Below are positions 1-7,634 of a stretch of 25,659 nucleotides of DNA, one piece after another. The number at the start of each line of letters is the position of its first letter. The stretch's first letter is position 1. This stretch comes from UBA6078 sp964468685. GTDB lineage: Bacteria; Desulfobacterota; Syntrophia; Syntrophales; UBA2210. Where the stretch lies: assembly GCA_964468685.1 (NCBI GenBank), contig CAYXUH010000015.1, positions 1 through 25,659 of the forward strand. Reading direction: 5' to 3'. A program made the position numbers and the translations under genes. The notes under the pieces were generated by a model. That model searched no databases. It was not told where the DNA came from and worked only from the letters and a program-made list of their open reading frames with translations.

Positions 1-491
1 CGAAAGAACTGATGCCGAGTTGCTTCTGAAATGGAAGCAAACAACTCACTGCTCCCTTGGGAAGGGATGTTCTTCCCATACGGATGTTTGTGGGTGACAG
101 CCCATTTAGGAAAACGGCTCATGGGGTTACTGCTTTCAAGGATGAGGAAATATGCTGTAGAAAGAATCTGTTTGTATGTATCGGAAAAGCATCTCTGTAA
201 ATCTTCAGATAGCCCAAGCTTTTCCCCGATGGCATCAAACAGATAGGTGGCACCATAAAAGCCGCGGGACACATCCTGTGTAGGTATTGGCCCTCTTTTA
301 GAAACATGCTCCTTAGGTTCAGCAGATGCCCGTTTTCTCGTCGGGATAATTTTCTGTGTTTCATGATCCACTTTTCCAATACATCTGCGTTTCGCACGAG
401 ACTGCTTTTTTTCTTTATCCCAATAGGAGACTGATTCGTACGCATAGGTGATGCCGGTTACTTTATTAGTTTGATATACAATCGCTGCCAT
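1..491 (-). CDS. IS1634-family (IS4-like) transposase, N-terminal part
   Basis: The minus strand is open from an ATG at 491 to the window edge, giving 163 codons of an incomplete protein. It starts MAAIVYQTNK, then has a Y-A-Y-E-S-V-S-Y-W-D stretch and a basic K/R-rich segment with I-G-K-V-D, and further on R-F-P-K-W-A and H-K-H-P-Y-G-K. I recognise this as the N-terminal region of IS1634-type DDE transposases, which are usually some 550-600 residues long; the catalytic DDE core would lie beyond the window. An AAGGGGG ribosome site (498-504) sits 6 bases before the ATG at 491. The in-frame ATG at 497 overlaps that site, so 491 is preferred. The other minus-strand frame over 119-445 is a shadow. 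Whether the element is intact cannot be seen. Confidence 0.85.
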   Translation of the reverse strand, partial: MAAIVYQTNKVTGITYAYESVSYWDKEKKQSRAKRRCIGKVDHETQKIIPTRKRASAEPKEHVSKRGPIPTQDVSRGFYGATYLFDAIGEKLGLSEDLQRCFSDTYKQILSTAYFLILESSNPMSRFPKWAVTHKHPYGKNIPSQGSSELFASISEATRHQFF

Positions 492-506
492 CTGCATCCC
501 CCTTAA

Positions 507-543
507 TCATCGTTACATATAGTATATAGCGTAACGATGACAA
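507..543 (-). repeat. Inverted repeat and likely promoter at the transposase 5' end
   Basis: TCATCGTTAC (507-516) is repeated inverted as GTAACGATGA (531-540), a perfect 10-bp stem around an AT-rich spacer, immediately upstream of the transposase ribosome site. On the minus strand a TTGTCA (543-538) and TATATG (521-516) lie 16 bases apart and could be -35 and -10 boxes, so the repeat would overlap the transposase promoter. It could be part of the IS terminal repeat or a binding site. The outer IS end is not defined but should lie within a few tens of bases to the right. Confidence 0.5.
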
Positions 544-623
544 TGTAAAGGAAAATGCGCTCAAATATCTATGTTTAATGGTTTTATTATGCTTTTCTCG
601 TTACAATAATCCGGGAAGGCAGG

Positions 624-716
624 ATGGAAGTCATTTTCGATCCCGAAAAGTGCAGCGGCTGTGAACTGTGCGTCAAGGCCTGCCAGACACGGGCGATGAC
701 AATTAATCTCCTGTAA
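624..716 (+). pseudogene. Ferredoxin-like [4Fe-4S] fragment (30 codons)
   Basis: An ATG at 624 with GGGAAGG just upstream opens a 30-codon frame ending at TAA 714-716. It begins M-E-V-I-F-D-P-E-K and continues C-S-G-C-E-L-C-V-K-A-C, a perfect CxxCxxCxxxC [4Fe-4S] motif, then Q-T-R-A-M-T-I-N. The cysteine spacing and the following A-M-T-I are typical of bacterial 2[4Fe-4S] ferredoxins, but only one cluster motif is present, and 30 residues is about half a ferredoxin. The frame is open back to about 579 without another start. I infer a remnant cut by the neighbouring IS or a deletion; a genuine mini-ferredoxin is less likely. It could have been part of a redox gene once belonging to the catabolic cluster. 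Confidence 0.55.
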
Positions 717-871
717 ATATAACATCTTATAGATATACCCCCTTGTAAATATCCCCCTCCGCAAATAGAGCCACCCTCCCCCACAAATTTTTTTTGGGGT
801 TACACCTCTTCGTTTTTTCGAGGGTTAAGGCTCAAAGCTTTCATTTCCAAAAATTAAATGAAAAATATTTC
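717..871. other. Non-coding stretch, C-rich and AT-rich patches
   Basis: No supported gene. TGTAAATAT occurs twice (712-720, 744-752). Several runs of five C and an eight-T run flanked by CCCC and GGGG (about 780-798) are present. The last could form a weak hairpin, but it is not a convincing terminator. Confidence 0.4.
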
Positions 872-900
872 TTGACAACATTACAAGACACGGATATTCA
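872..900 (+). promoter_or_regulatory. Candidate promoter of the tetR-liv operon
   Basis: A perfect -35 hexamer TTGACA lies at 872-877. The best -10 candidates are weak: GATATT at 893-898 with a 15-base spacer, or TATTCA at 895-900 with 17. A palindromic operator-like array starts just downstream at 915, where a repressor would cover the transcription start region. The promoter is inferred from sequence only. Confidence 0.4.
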
Positions 901-914
901 GGAGTCAATTAAGG

Positions 915-952
915 GGCCGGCTGGCCGGTCGAAAACCGGCCAATTGGCCGGT
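915..952. promoter_or_regulatory. Palindromic operator array, candidate TetR-family binding site
   Basis: ACCGGCCAATTGGCCGGT (935-952) is a perfect 18-bp palindrome. The half-site TGGCCGGT also occurs at 922-929 and pairs with ACCGGCCA at 935-942 as an 8-bp stem with a 5-base loop. GGCCGG is present once more at 915-920. The array is in the leader of a TetR-family gene, downstream of a TTGACA box. TetR-family repressors commonly bind palindromes of this size in their own promoter, so autoregulation of the whole operon is a reasonable inference. Confidence 0.55.
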
Positions 953-1010
953 TGCTCCAGAAGTTGCTTCACCTGCTATGAAAATCCGTGAGGGGGGAGG
1001 ATATTCATTC

Positions 1011-1621
1011 ATGTTTGGAAGAAACCTGGAAGAGAAAAAAACTATATAGCCAAAATAGCCGGAGAGATCTTCTTTGCCAAAGGCTTTAAGGAGTCCTCCC
1101 TGCACGATATTGCGGTAAAGGGGAATATCAGCAAGGCCGGCATCTATCACTACTTCAAAGCAAAAGAAGACATCCTGTCACACATACTGTTTCAAAATAC
1201 GGATGTTGGCATCAAGGCGCTTGAGGAGTCCCTCAGAAAGAGCGAAGCGCGCCAGGCATCCCCCCGGGAATCGTTAAATGAATTCATCAAAGTCTACGCA
1301 GGCTATCTGCTGAAAAACCGAAGAAATAGCCTGCTGGTTCTCCGCGAACGCCACCAGTTGTCAGGGAAAAGCGCGAAGGCATTACAGGAGGAAGAGAGTG
1401 CGCTGTTTACGCTCCTCAGGAATCAACTGCTCAGTGTTGCTGATCTAAACCGGGAGGTCGACATCAACCTGATCACGTTTCATATATTGTCGTCGATTCA
1501 CTGGATGGGATATTGGTTTGATGAAAGCGGCCCTATCTCAAAAGAAGAAAGTATCGATCATCTGATACATATAATATCCAATGGAATACTGGATTCAAAT
1601 AACGGAGAAAGGGTTAAATAA
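1011..1621 (+). CDS. TetR/AcrR-family regulator with apparent one-base frameshift
   Basis: The ATG at 1011 follows GGGGGGAGG (992-1000) and starts M-F-G-R-N-L-E-E-K-K, but that frame meets TAG at 1047-1049. From about 1040 the next frame is open to TAA 1619-1621 and encodes a TetR helix-turn-helix: A-K-I-A-G-E-I-F-F-A-K-G-F, then D-I-A-V-K-G-N-I-S-K-A-G-I-Y-H-Y-F-K-A-K-E-D-I-L. Adding one A to the A7 run at 1035-1041 joins the two into about 203 residues, normal for the family. The downstream frame has no good start of its own. The poorly conserved C-terminal part should bind the ligand, perhaps an acyl-CoA. The stop overlaps the livG start by one base (TAATG), so it probably heads the operon. 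The gap may be a sequencing error, a mutation or slippage. Confidence 0.75.
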
Positions 1622-2379
1622 TGCCGGAGCTTATATTGGAGAATATTAATTTGAGTTTTGGAGATTTGAAAGCAGTTAACGATGTAAGCTTTCGGGTCGA
1701 CAAGAATGAAATTCTATCGATTATAGGACCAAACGGAGCCGGCAAAACATGTCTCTTGAATTGCATTAGCGGATATTACAAACCGCAAGAGGGAACGCTC
1801 TCTTTTAATGGTGAGAAGTTAGAGAATGTACCAATCCATCAAAGAACAAAACTGGGAATAGCTCGAACATTCCAGAATGTTGAATTGTTTAACGGTTTGA
1901 CCGCGTTAGACAATATTCTTGCGGCCCGTCATCTTCATTTTAATACTGGTGTATTGTGTGCATCGCTTTATTACGGAAAGGCTCGGCGTGAAGAAGTCCA
2001 TAACAGAGAAATAGTAGAAGACATTCTCGATTTCCTCGAGATCAAGCCGTTCAGGAAAAAAATTGTCGGATCCTTGCCGTATGGAATCCGAAAGAGAATT
2101 GAGTTGGGGCGGGCGCTGGCCATAGGGCCAAAGCTCCTTTTGCTGGACGAGCCCATGTCAGGAATGAACATGGAGGAAAAGGAAGACATGGCCCGTTTTG
2201 CCATAGATATATTCGAAGAGAAAAAAATACCGATTATCTTGATAGAGCACGATATGGGAGTCGTTATGGATATTTCTGATCGAGTTATCGTTTTGGATTT
2301 TGGCAAGAAAATTGCCGAAGGGGTACCGGAAGAAATTATGCATAGCGAAACAGTGATTAACGCTTATTTGGGAAAGTAA
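1621..2379 (+). CDS. livG: Branched-chain-type ABC transporter ATP-binding protein LivG
   Basis: A 252-residue cytoplasmic ATPase of the HAAT (Liv) ABC importer family. It has Walker A G-P-N-G-A-G-K-T (36-43), a Q-loop T-F-Q-N-V-E-L-F with Q85, Walker B L-L-L-L-D-E-P (172-178, D176, E177) and the switch histidine H210. The long insertion between the Q-loop and the signature (about 100-150) and the Y-L-G-K end are typical of LivG rather than LivF. The signature reads L-P-Y-G-I (152-156) instead of LSGGQ or the LSYGQ usual in LivG, so serine and glutamine are both missing. The start overlaps the regulator stop by one base; GGAGAAAGGG lies a few bases upstream. It should power import with LivF, LivH and LivM. 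Confidence 0.93.
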   Translation: MPELILENINLSFGDLKAVNDVSFRVDKNEILSIIGPNGAGKTCLLNCISGYYKPQEGTLSFNGEKLENVPIHQRTKLGIARTFQNVELFNGLTALDNILAARHLHFNTGVLCASLYYGKARREEVHNREIVEDILDFLEIKPFRKKIVGSLPYGIRKRIELGRALAIGPKLLLLDEPMSGMNMEEKEDMARFAIDIFEEKKIPIILIEHDMGVVMDISDRVIVLDFGKKIAEGVPEEIMHSETVINAYLGK

Positions 2380-2405
2380 CTATTTCGAGGAGGGGTTAAG
2401 GAAGC

Positions 2406-4310
2406 ATGAATGATTACGATACATTTCCAAAGCTTCTTGTAAGCCAGTATGAAAAATGGCCTGACAATGTGGCTATGAGAAAAAAAGATTTCGGAATATG
2501 GAAGGAATATACTTGGCGGGATACCTACGAGAATATGCGCTATCTGTCATTATGCTTTCTTCAACTAGGCCTCCAACGCGGTGATAAGGTAGCAGTAATA
2601 GGAGAAAATGAGCCCGAGTGGTTCTGGGCAGAATTCGCTGCGCAGGCTGCCGGAGGGATATTGGTTGGAATTTATACAGATATGGTCCCGGCTCAGGTCG
2701 AATTCATGTTCACCCATTCAGAGTCCAGCATTGCAGTGGCGAACGATCAGGAGCAGGTCGATAAGTTTCTGGAGATCAGAGATAAACTTCCACGTTTGAA
2801 AAAAATCATCTATTGGGATCCGAAAGGTTTGAGGCATTATCATGATCCTCTTCTGCTATCCTATCCCGAAGCTATTGAATTAGGAAAATCCTACGAAAAA
2901 AACCATCCTGAAGCTTTTGAGAAAAATCTCAGCATGGGCTCTGGCGAAGATCTGGCAGCCCTGTACTACACCTCGGGCACCTCCGGTGAACCAAAAGCGG
3001 GAATGGTGTCTCACAGATCCCTTATAAATTCAGGAAAGTCATTTCTCGACTACAACAACTTGACTAATACCGATAACCTCTTTTCATATCTCCCCGCAGC
3101 ATGGATTGGAGAAGGTATGTTTGCCACAGCGGCCCATCTTGTGGGTGGCGTCAACCTTAATTTCGCAGAGGAACCGGAGACAGTCCAGGAGGATATGAGA
3201 GAGATCGGCCCTACCGTTGCAACCTATGGACCGCGGCAGTGGGAAGATATGGCAAGAACAATACAGGTCAGAATCAGCGAGGCAGGTTATATCAACAGGC
3301 TGCTTTACAAAACTTTCCTTAAGGTCGGTTACAAAAGGGTTGATCTGATCGAAAGGGAAATCAACGAGAATCTGTTTTGGAAACTTCTTATTAAAATTGC
3401 CGACATTCTAGTTTTTTACCCTTTACGTGAAAATTTTGGTTTGCGCAACTGCAGAATTGCCACAACCGGTAGTGCAGCAATGAGCGTCGATACGTTTCGT
3501 TTTTGGAGCGCTCTGGGTGTGCGCTTGAAACAGGTATACGGGAGTACGGAAGCAGGTTTTGTTGCCGGTCACCGTTCCGAGGAAATCTATTTTGAAACAC
3601 TGGGGAATATCTCAACGTGTGCTGAAGTCAAGATATCTGAAAACCAGGAAATCTTAGTCAGAGGACCTCAAGTATTTTCCGGATACTTCAGAAATGAAAA
3701 AAAGACCGAAGAGACGCTTGTAGACGGATGGATTCATACAGGTGATGCCGGATTTATTGACCAAAAGGGTCATTTGGTATTTCTGGACCGCTTAAACGAC
3801 ATGAGCACTCTTTCCAACGGAACAGGATATGCGCCTCAGTATATCGAAGGCCGCTTGCGGTTTAGTCCCTACATTAAAGATGCAATGTCTCTGGGCGAGA
3901 AGAGGGATTATATCACGATCATAGTTATCATTGATTTTGCAAATGTTGGTAAATGGGCGGAGAAACATCACATTAATTATACAACCTTCGCTGATCTCTC
4001 TCAGAAAAAGGAAATCGCCGGTCTCATTGCCAAGGATATTCGGCGCGTAAACGAAGGATTTCCCCAAGAAACTAAAGTAAAGAAATTCGTATTGTTGCAC
4101 AAGGAATTTGATCCCGACGAGGAGGAACTAACGCGCACAAGGAAAATCAGAAGGGGATTTATGGAGGAGCGCTACAAGGATCTGGTGGAAGCAATATACC
4201 GCGAGGATTCCGGGGTTGATATTGAAACGCAGGTTAAATATCGGGATGGCAGACAGGCGACCATGAAAACTCATATAAAGATCTGGACACCCGAGGAGGA
4301 AAAGGCATGA
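2406..4310 (+). CDS. AMP-forming long-chain-type acyl-CoA synthetase
   Basis: A 634-residue member of the ANL (AMP-binding) superfamily, close to FadD15/long-chain acyl-CoA synthetases. It should activate a carboxylic acid with ATP and CoA through an acyl-adenylate. The P-loop Y-Y-T-S-G-T-S-G-E-P-K-A-G-M is at 187-200, Y-G-S-T-E at the ATP site, and G-W-I-H-T-G-D-A-G-F and L-D-R mark the hinge to the small C-terminal domain. The catalytic lysine is probably K580 in T-R-T-R-K-I-R-R. A C-terminal tail of some 30 residues follows the last conserved E-E-R-Y helix. A GAGGAGGGG site precedes the start, and its stop overlaps livH by four bases (ATGA). Lying inside the liv genes, it probably traps the transported acid as a CoA ester. 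The substrate cannot be read from the sequence. Confidence 0.9.
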   Translation: MNDYDTFPKLLVSQYEKWPDNVAMRKKDFGIWKEYTWRDTYENMRYLSLCFLQLGLQRGDKVAVIGENEPEWFWAEFAAQAAGGILVGIYTDMVPAQVEFMFTHSESSIAVANDQEQVDKFLEIRDKLPRLKKIIYWDPKGLRHYHDPLLLSYPEAIELGKSYEKNHPEAFEKNLSMGSGEDLAALYYTSGTSGEPKAGMVSHRSLINSGKSFLDYNNLTNTDNLFSYLPAAWIGEGMFATAAHLVGGVNLNFAEEPETVQEDMREIGPTVATYGPRQWEDMARTIQVRISEAGYINRLLYKTFLKVGYKRVDLIEREINENLFWKLLIKIADILVFYPLRENFGLRNCRIATTGSAAMSVDTFRFWSALGVRLKQVYGSTEAGFVAGHRSEEIYFETLGNISTCAEVKISENQEILVRGPQVFSGYFRNEKKTEETLVDGWIHTGDAGFIDQKGHLVFLDRLNDMSTLSNGTGYAPQYIEGRLRFSPYIKDAMSLGEKRDYITIIVIIDFANVGKWAEKHHINYTTFADLSQKKEIAGLIAKDIRRVNEGFPQETKVKKFVLLHKEFDPDEEELTRTRKIRRGFMEERYKDLVEAIYREDSGVDIETQVKYRDGRQATMKTHIKIWTPEEEKA

Positions 4311-5182
4311 TTACTTTCGTTCAACTTCTCATTAGCGGTATCTCTGTGGGCTTTATCTACGGTTTGATAGCAGTAGGTTTTGTTCTTATCTATAAATCAT
4401 CCCAAATATTCAATTTTGCCCAGGGTGAAATGGTTATGTTTGGCGCTTTCCTCATGTGGTTTTTTTTGGGGCATATGGGAATGCCGCCGGCGTTGGGAAT
4501 CATTCTGGTTTTGGCTATCGTCGGCTTGGCTGGCTATGGGCTTGAGCGTTTTCCTCTACGCCCTATGATCGGCCAGCCTATTCTGGCTACGATCATGATC
4601 ACAATGGGAATTGGAGTTTTTTTAAGAGGGTTGGCCCTGTTGCTGTGGTCGACTAATATCGGCATCAAATTCCCTGATATTATTGCCGAAAAAACAGTCA
4701 GCGTTTTCAACGTTCCAATTTCGAATGTCACTATAGGAATCTTCTTTTTTGGTCTAATTTTGGTGATTCTTTTGAGCTTATTTTTCAACTACACAAGAAC
4801 TGGTCTCCATATGAGGGCCGCTGCAGAGAATCATCAACTGGCTCAGAGCATGGGGATCAGGGTGACACAAGCTATTGCTCAATCATGGGCGATAGCAGCT
4901 ATCGTTGCGACAATTGGTGGATTTCTCCTGGGATATGTCAGGGGAATTGATTTTGGGTTGACCGAAATCGGCCTGATTGCCATTGCGGCAGCACTGGTTG
5001 GAGGGCTTGAGTCATTTAAGGGAGCGATTTTAGGAGGCATAATCATAGGTGTTGCCCAAACATTCACTGGCGGCTATATCGGTTACGGATTGAAAGAAGT
5101 TGTTCCTTTTTTCATCATGGTATTGGTGCTTATTTTCAAACCGTATGGTCTCTTTGGACTAGTGAAAATAGAGAGGGTTTAA
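4307..5182 (+). CDS. livH: Branched-chain-type ABC transporter permease LivH
   Basis: A 291-residue integral inner-membrane protein with about eight hydrophobic segments. Near the N-terminus it has G-F-I-Y-G-L-I-A-V-G-F-V-L-I-Y-K, followed by N-F-A-Q-G-E, both LivH hallmarks. The cytoplasmic EAA-like loop R-A-A-A-E-N-H-Q-L-A-Q-S-M-G-I (in the region of residue 170) should contact the ATPases, and a glycine-rich A-A-L-V-G-G-L-E-S-F-K-G-A segment follows. The length is normal for the family. Its start lies inside the synthetase stop (ATGA), implying translational coupling, and livM follows after four bases. Confidence 0.95.
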   Translation: MITFVQLLISGISVGFIYGLIAVGFVLIYKSSQIFNFAQGEMVMFGAFLMWFFLGHMGMPPALGIILVLAIVGLAGYGLERFPLRPMIGQPILATIMITMGIGVFLRGLALLLWSTNIGIKFPDIIAEKTVSVFNVPISNVTIGIFFFGLILVILLSLFFNYTRTGLHMRAAAENHQLAQSMGIRVTQAIAQSWAIAAIVATIGGFLLGYVRGIDFGLTEIGLIAIAAALVGGLESFKGAILGGIIIGVAQTFTGGYIGYGLKEVVPFFIMVLVLIFKPYGLFGLVKIERV

Positions 5183-5186
5183 AATT

Positions 5187-6242
5187 ATGAGAAGAGTTTC
5201 GGGCATATTTGACACATCCTATATTCAGGATATGAGCATCTTTCGCACCAAATATTATTCTCTGGGCATAGCCATTCTGATCCTGTTCTTTTTAATATTA
5301 CCTTTGTTCGGCAACGATTTCTGGCTTGCTTTTGTAAGTACAACGGCCGTAACGGTGATTGCTCTCCAGGGACTGAACATACTGGCAGGATATTGTGGAC
5401 AGATATCCATCGGGCACACAGCCTTCATGGCGGTGGGGGCATACACCTCGACGATTCTGGCGACTCAGCTGGGATTGCCATTCTGGCTTTGCTTACCTAT
5501 CGGTGGTGTGGGGGCCGGTTTAGTGGGGTTGCTGTTCGGCCTGCCGTCATTGCGGGTCAAGGGATACTACCTGGCGCTGACGACTATAGCTGCACAGTAT
5601 CTCATCATCTATATGATCAAAACTCCCTTCCCTGAGATCACGGGGGGCGCGATCGCACTCCATGTTCCGGAAGTTAAGTTGGGCAGTTTTGTATTGAGTA
5701 CAGAAACTCACTTTTACTATTTCATTATGATGATGCTGGTCATAATGACATTTTTTGCCAAGAGTCTTATGCGGAGTCATCTCGGTCGCGCCTTTGTTGC
5801 GATTCGGGACAACGATATTGTGTCAGAAGCCATGGGTATAAGTTTGTACAAATATAAATTGATGGCCTTTTTTATAGGATGTTTTTATGCCGGTATCGCC
5901 GGTTCCGTTTGGGCTGCCTACGTGCGCGTCATTTCTCCCGACGATTTCACGCTCACGGCTTCAATATGGCAGATGGGAATGTTGATTATCGGCGGGTTAG
6001 GAAGCACTTTGGGCCCCTTTTTCGGAGCCATCTTTATCGGTGCGCTCCGCGAGATCTGTGTCATTGTCGGTCCATGGATTACATCAATTATTCCTCAAAT
6101 GGGCGCTCAGATTTCGGCATCACTTGTTGAGATGTCATTCGGTATCACGATTATACTATTTCTGGTACTGGAACCAAGGGGGATCAGCCACAGATGGGAG
6201 ATATTGAAAGACTCTTATCGTTTTTGGCCATTCTCATATTAG
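5187..6242 (+). CDS. livM: Branched-chain-type ABC transporter permease LivM
   Basis: A 351-residue membrane protein, the second permease of the Liv-type importer. L-N-I-L-A-G-Y-C-G-Q-I-S-I-G-H-T-A-F-M-A-V-G is the conserved LivM motif near residues 65-90. The ATPase-contact loop is G-R-A-F-V-A-I-R-D-N-D-I-V-S-E-A-M-G-I. A G-G-L-G-S-T-L-G-P-F-F-G-A motif precedes the last membrane helices. Around ten hydrophobic segments can be counted by eye. GAGAGGG lies about nine bases before the ATG. The N-terminal cytoplasmic stretch of about 25 residues before the first helix is slightly long. It should pair with LivH. Confidence 0.95.
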   Translation: MRRVSGIFDTSYIQDMSIFRTKYYSLGIAILILFFLILPLFGNDFWLAFVSTTAVTVIALQGLNILAGYCGQISIGHTAFMAVGAYTSTILATQLGLPFWLCLPIGGVGAGLVGLLFGLPSLRVKGYYLALTTIAAQYLIIYMIKTPFPEITGGAIALHVPEVKLGSFVLSTETHFYYFIMMMLVIMTFFAKSLMRSHLGRAFVAIRDNDIVSEAMGISLYKYKLMAFFIGCFYAGIAGSVWAAYVRVISPDDFTLTASIWQMGMLIIGGLGSTLGPFFGAIFIGALREICVIVGPWITSIIPQMGAQISASLVEMSFGITIILFLVLEPRGISHRWEILKDSYRFWPFSY

Positions 6243-6272
6243 TAAGTCAACTTAAAAGGGAGGGAGTAAAAG

Positions 6273-7481
6273 ATGAAAACTAAAATCGGGATTATCGTTC
6301 TATCGGTTATGGTTGCGCTGTTCCTGGTAGCCGGAACGGCTGCTTCAGCGGAAAAAGGGCCAATACACTTTGTAATGCTTACGGATCTCACAGGACCCGC
6401 TCACGCACAGGTTTCGCCACAAGGGTGGGCCGCTGAAGATTATATTAAGTGGGTTAACAATAATGGAGGAATAAACGGCCATCCGCTCACGGTAGAAATC
6501 GTTGATACAAAGTATCAGCTACCGCTCATCAGAACCGCATACGCGAGAAACAAAAACAAAAAACACATGACGATGTCTTTTGACGCAATCTCCGGTGGGA
6601 TTGAAGCAATGAGAGGTTCGTTTCCAAAGGACAAAATTCCCGTGCAGATGTTAACCGGACATGGACCGGCGGTTTATCCGGCCTCGTGGGTTTTTGCCTC
6701 GATACCGCCATACGACGACACACTGTGCACTTATGCAGATTGGATTAAAGCGAACTGGAAAGAAAACCGTAAGCCTCGCCTTGCATTGCTTCTGGGGGAT
6801 TATGCCTCGGGACGGTCTCCTCAGGCGGCCAAATGGTACGTTGAGAAACTAGGCATCGAGATCGTTTCTACTGAATATGTTCCGCTAATGCCGACTGACA
6901 CGAGCGATCTTTTAATTCGCATGAGGAATAAAAAACCTGACTTCGTTTTCGATACACTGATGCCTGATCAATGTAAGGTAATTTTAAGAGACCGCTTCAA
7001 GCTCGGAATAAAAATCCCGCAGGTTAACTTCGTCTTCAACTCCAGTTTGATCAAAAAAACGGTACCCCTTAAAGCCTATGCCGGTTACATGGGGTTTCAG
7101 CACGCTTCTTCCTGGTGGGAAACGGATGTCCCAGGGGTGAAACTTTCGTATGAATTATACAAGAAACGTGGATCCATCCCAACCGCGACATATGTCGCAG
7201 CTGTGGGCGGGCATATGGTCTGGGTTGAAGCCGTGAAAAATGCCCTCGATAAAGTCGGATATGAGAAGCTTGATGGACCGGCAATATACGATGGGTATAT
7301 GCAGATTAAGAATTTTACGGCGATGGGAATTTTTAAAGAAATTTCTTACGATCCAGACGATCTGCGTGGGGCAAAATGGTTAAAAATAACTAAATTCAAC
7401 AACGATGGAAGTATCTCAAACGTATCGGATTGGCTCGAAGCGCCGCATAATTTAAAGCTTAAAGCCAAAGAAGGTAAATAG
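6273..7481 (+). CDS. livK: Periplasmic ABC-transporter substrate-binding protein (Liv type)
   Basis: A 402-residue protein with a clear Sec signal peptide: M-K-T-K-I-G, a hydrophobic core, and A-A-S-A with cleavage likely before E-K-G near residue 27. The mature part has the Peripla_BP_6 (Leu/Ile/Val-binding) fold pattern: F-V-M-L-T-D-L-T-G-P near its start, then N-N-N-G-G-I-N-G-H-P-L-T-V-E-I-V-D. This family binds amino acids but also aromatic and other carboxylic acids; with ligases and hydratases around it, a non-amino-acid carboxylate is more likely here. GGGAGGGAG precedes the ATG. A strong hairpin lies 26 bases after the stop. Confidence 0.9.
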   Translation: MKTKIGIIVLSVMVALFLVAGTAASAEKGPIHFVMLTDLTGPAHAQVSPQGWAAEDYIKWVNNNGGINGHPLTVEIVDTKYQLPLIRTAYARNKNKKHMTMSFDAISGGIEAMRGSFPKDKIPVQMLTGHGPAVYPASWVFASIPPYDDTLCTYADWIKANWKENRKPRLALLLGDYASGRSPQAAKWYVEKLGIEIVSTEYVPLMPTDTSDLLIRMRNKKPDFVFDTLMPDQCKVILRDRFKLGIKIPQVNFVFNSSLIKKTVPLKAYAGYMGFQHASSWWETDVPGVKLSYELYKKRGSIPTATYVAAVGGHMVWVEAVKNALDKVGYEKLDGPAIYDGYMQIKNFTAMGIFKEISYDPDDLRGAKWLKITKFNNDGSISNVSDWLEAPHNLKLKAKEGK

Positions 7482-7506
7482 GTAAGATCAATATTTTGGC
7501 AGATAA

Positions 7507-7545
7507 CCCATCGTTTCGGCGCATTATACGCTCCGAAACGATGGG
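7507..7545 (+). terminator. 13-bp hairpin after the binding-protein gene
   Basis: CCCATCGTTTCGG (7507-7519) pairs perfectly with CCGAAACGATGGG (7533-7545), with a 13-base loop. There is no T-run after it, so it may protect or attenuate the transcript between the binding protein and the hydratase genes rather than end it. A second small stem, GCGAG (7550-7554) with CTCGC (7559-7563), follows at once. Confidence 0.6.
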
Positions 7546-7634
7546 CTGTGCGAGCGTACTCGCTGCAATACGGTTTTGTGATGTAGCGATTGATGAGACG
7601 CATTTTAAAAATACATAATGAGGAGAAAGATAGA

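Noticed and set aside
561..784. Two overlapping minus-strand frames over the ferredoxin fragment
   Set aside because: Antisense shadows; the plus strand carries the meaningful cysteine motif.
780..798. CCCC...T8...GGGG possible terminator
   Set aside because: The T-run lies inside the loop rather than after the stem, and only four pairs form.
1358..1621. Independent 87-codon gene starting at TTG 1358
   Set aside because: It is the C-terminal end of the TetR-family protein; the frame is open upstream through the HTH region.
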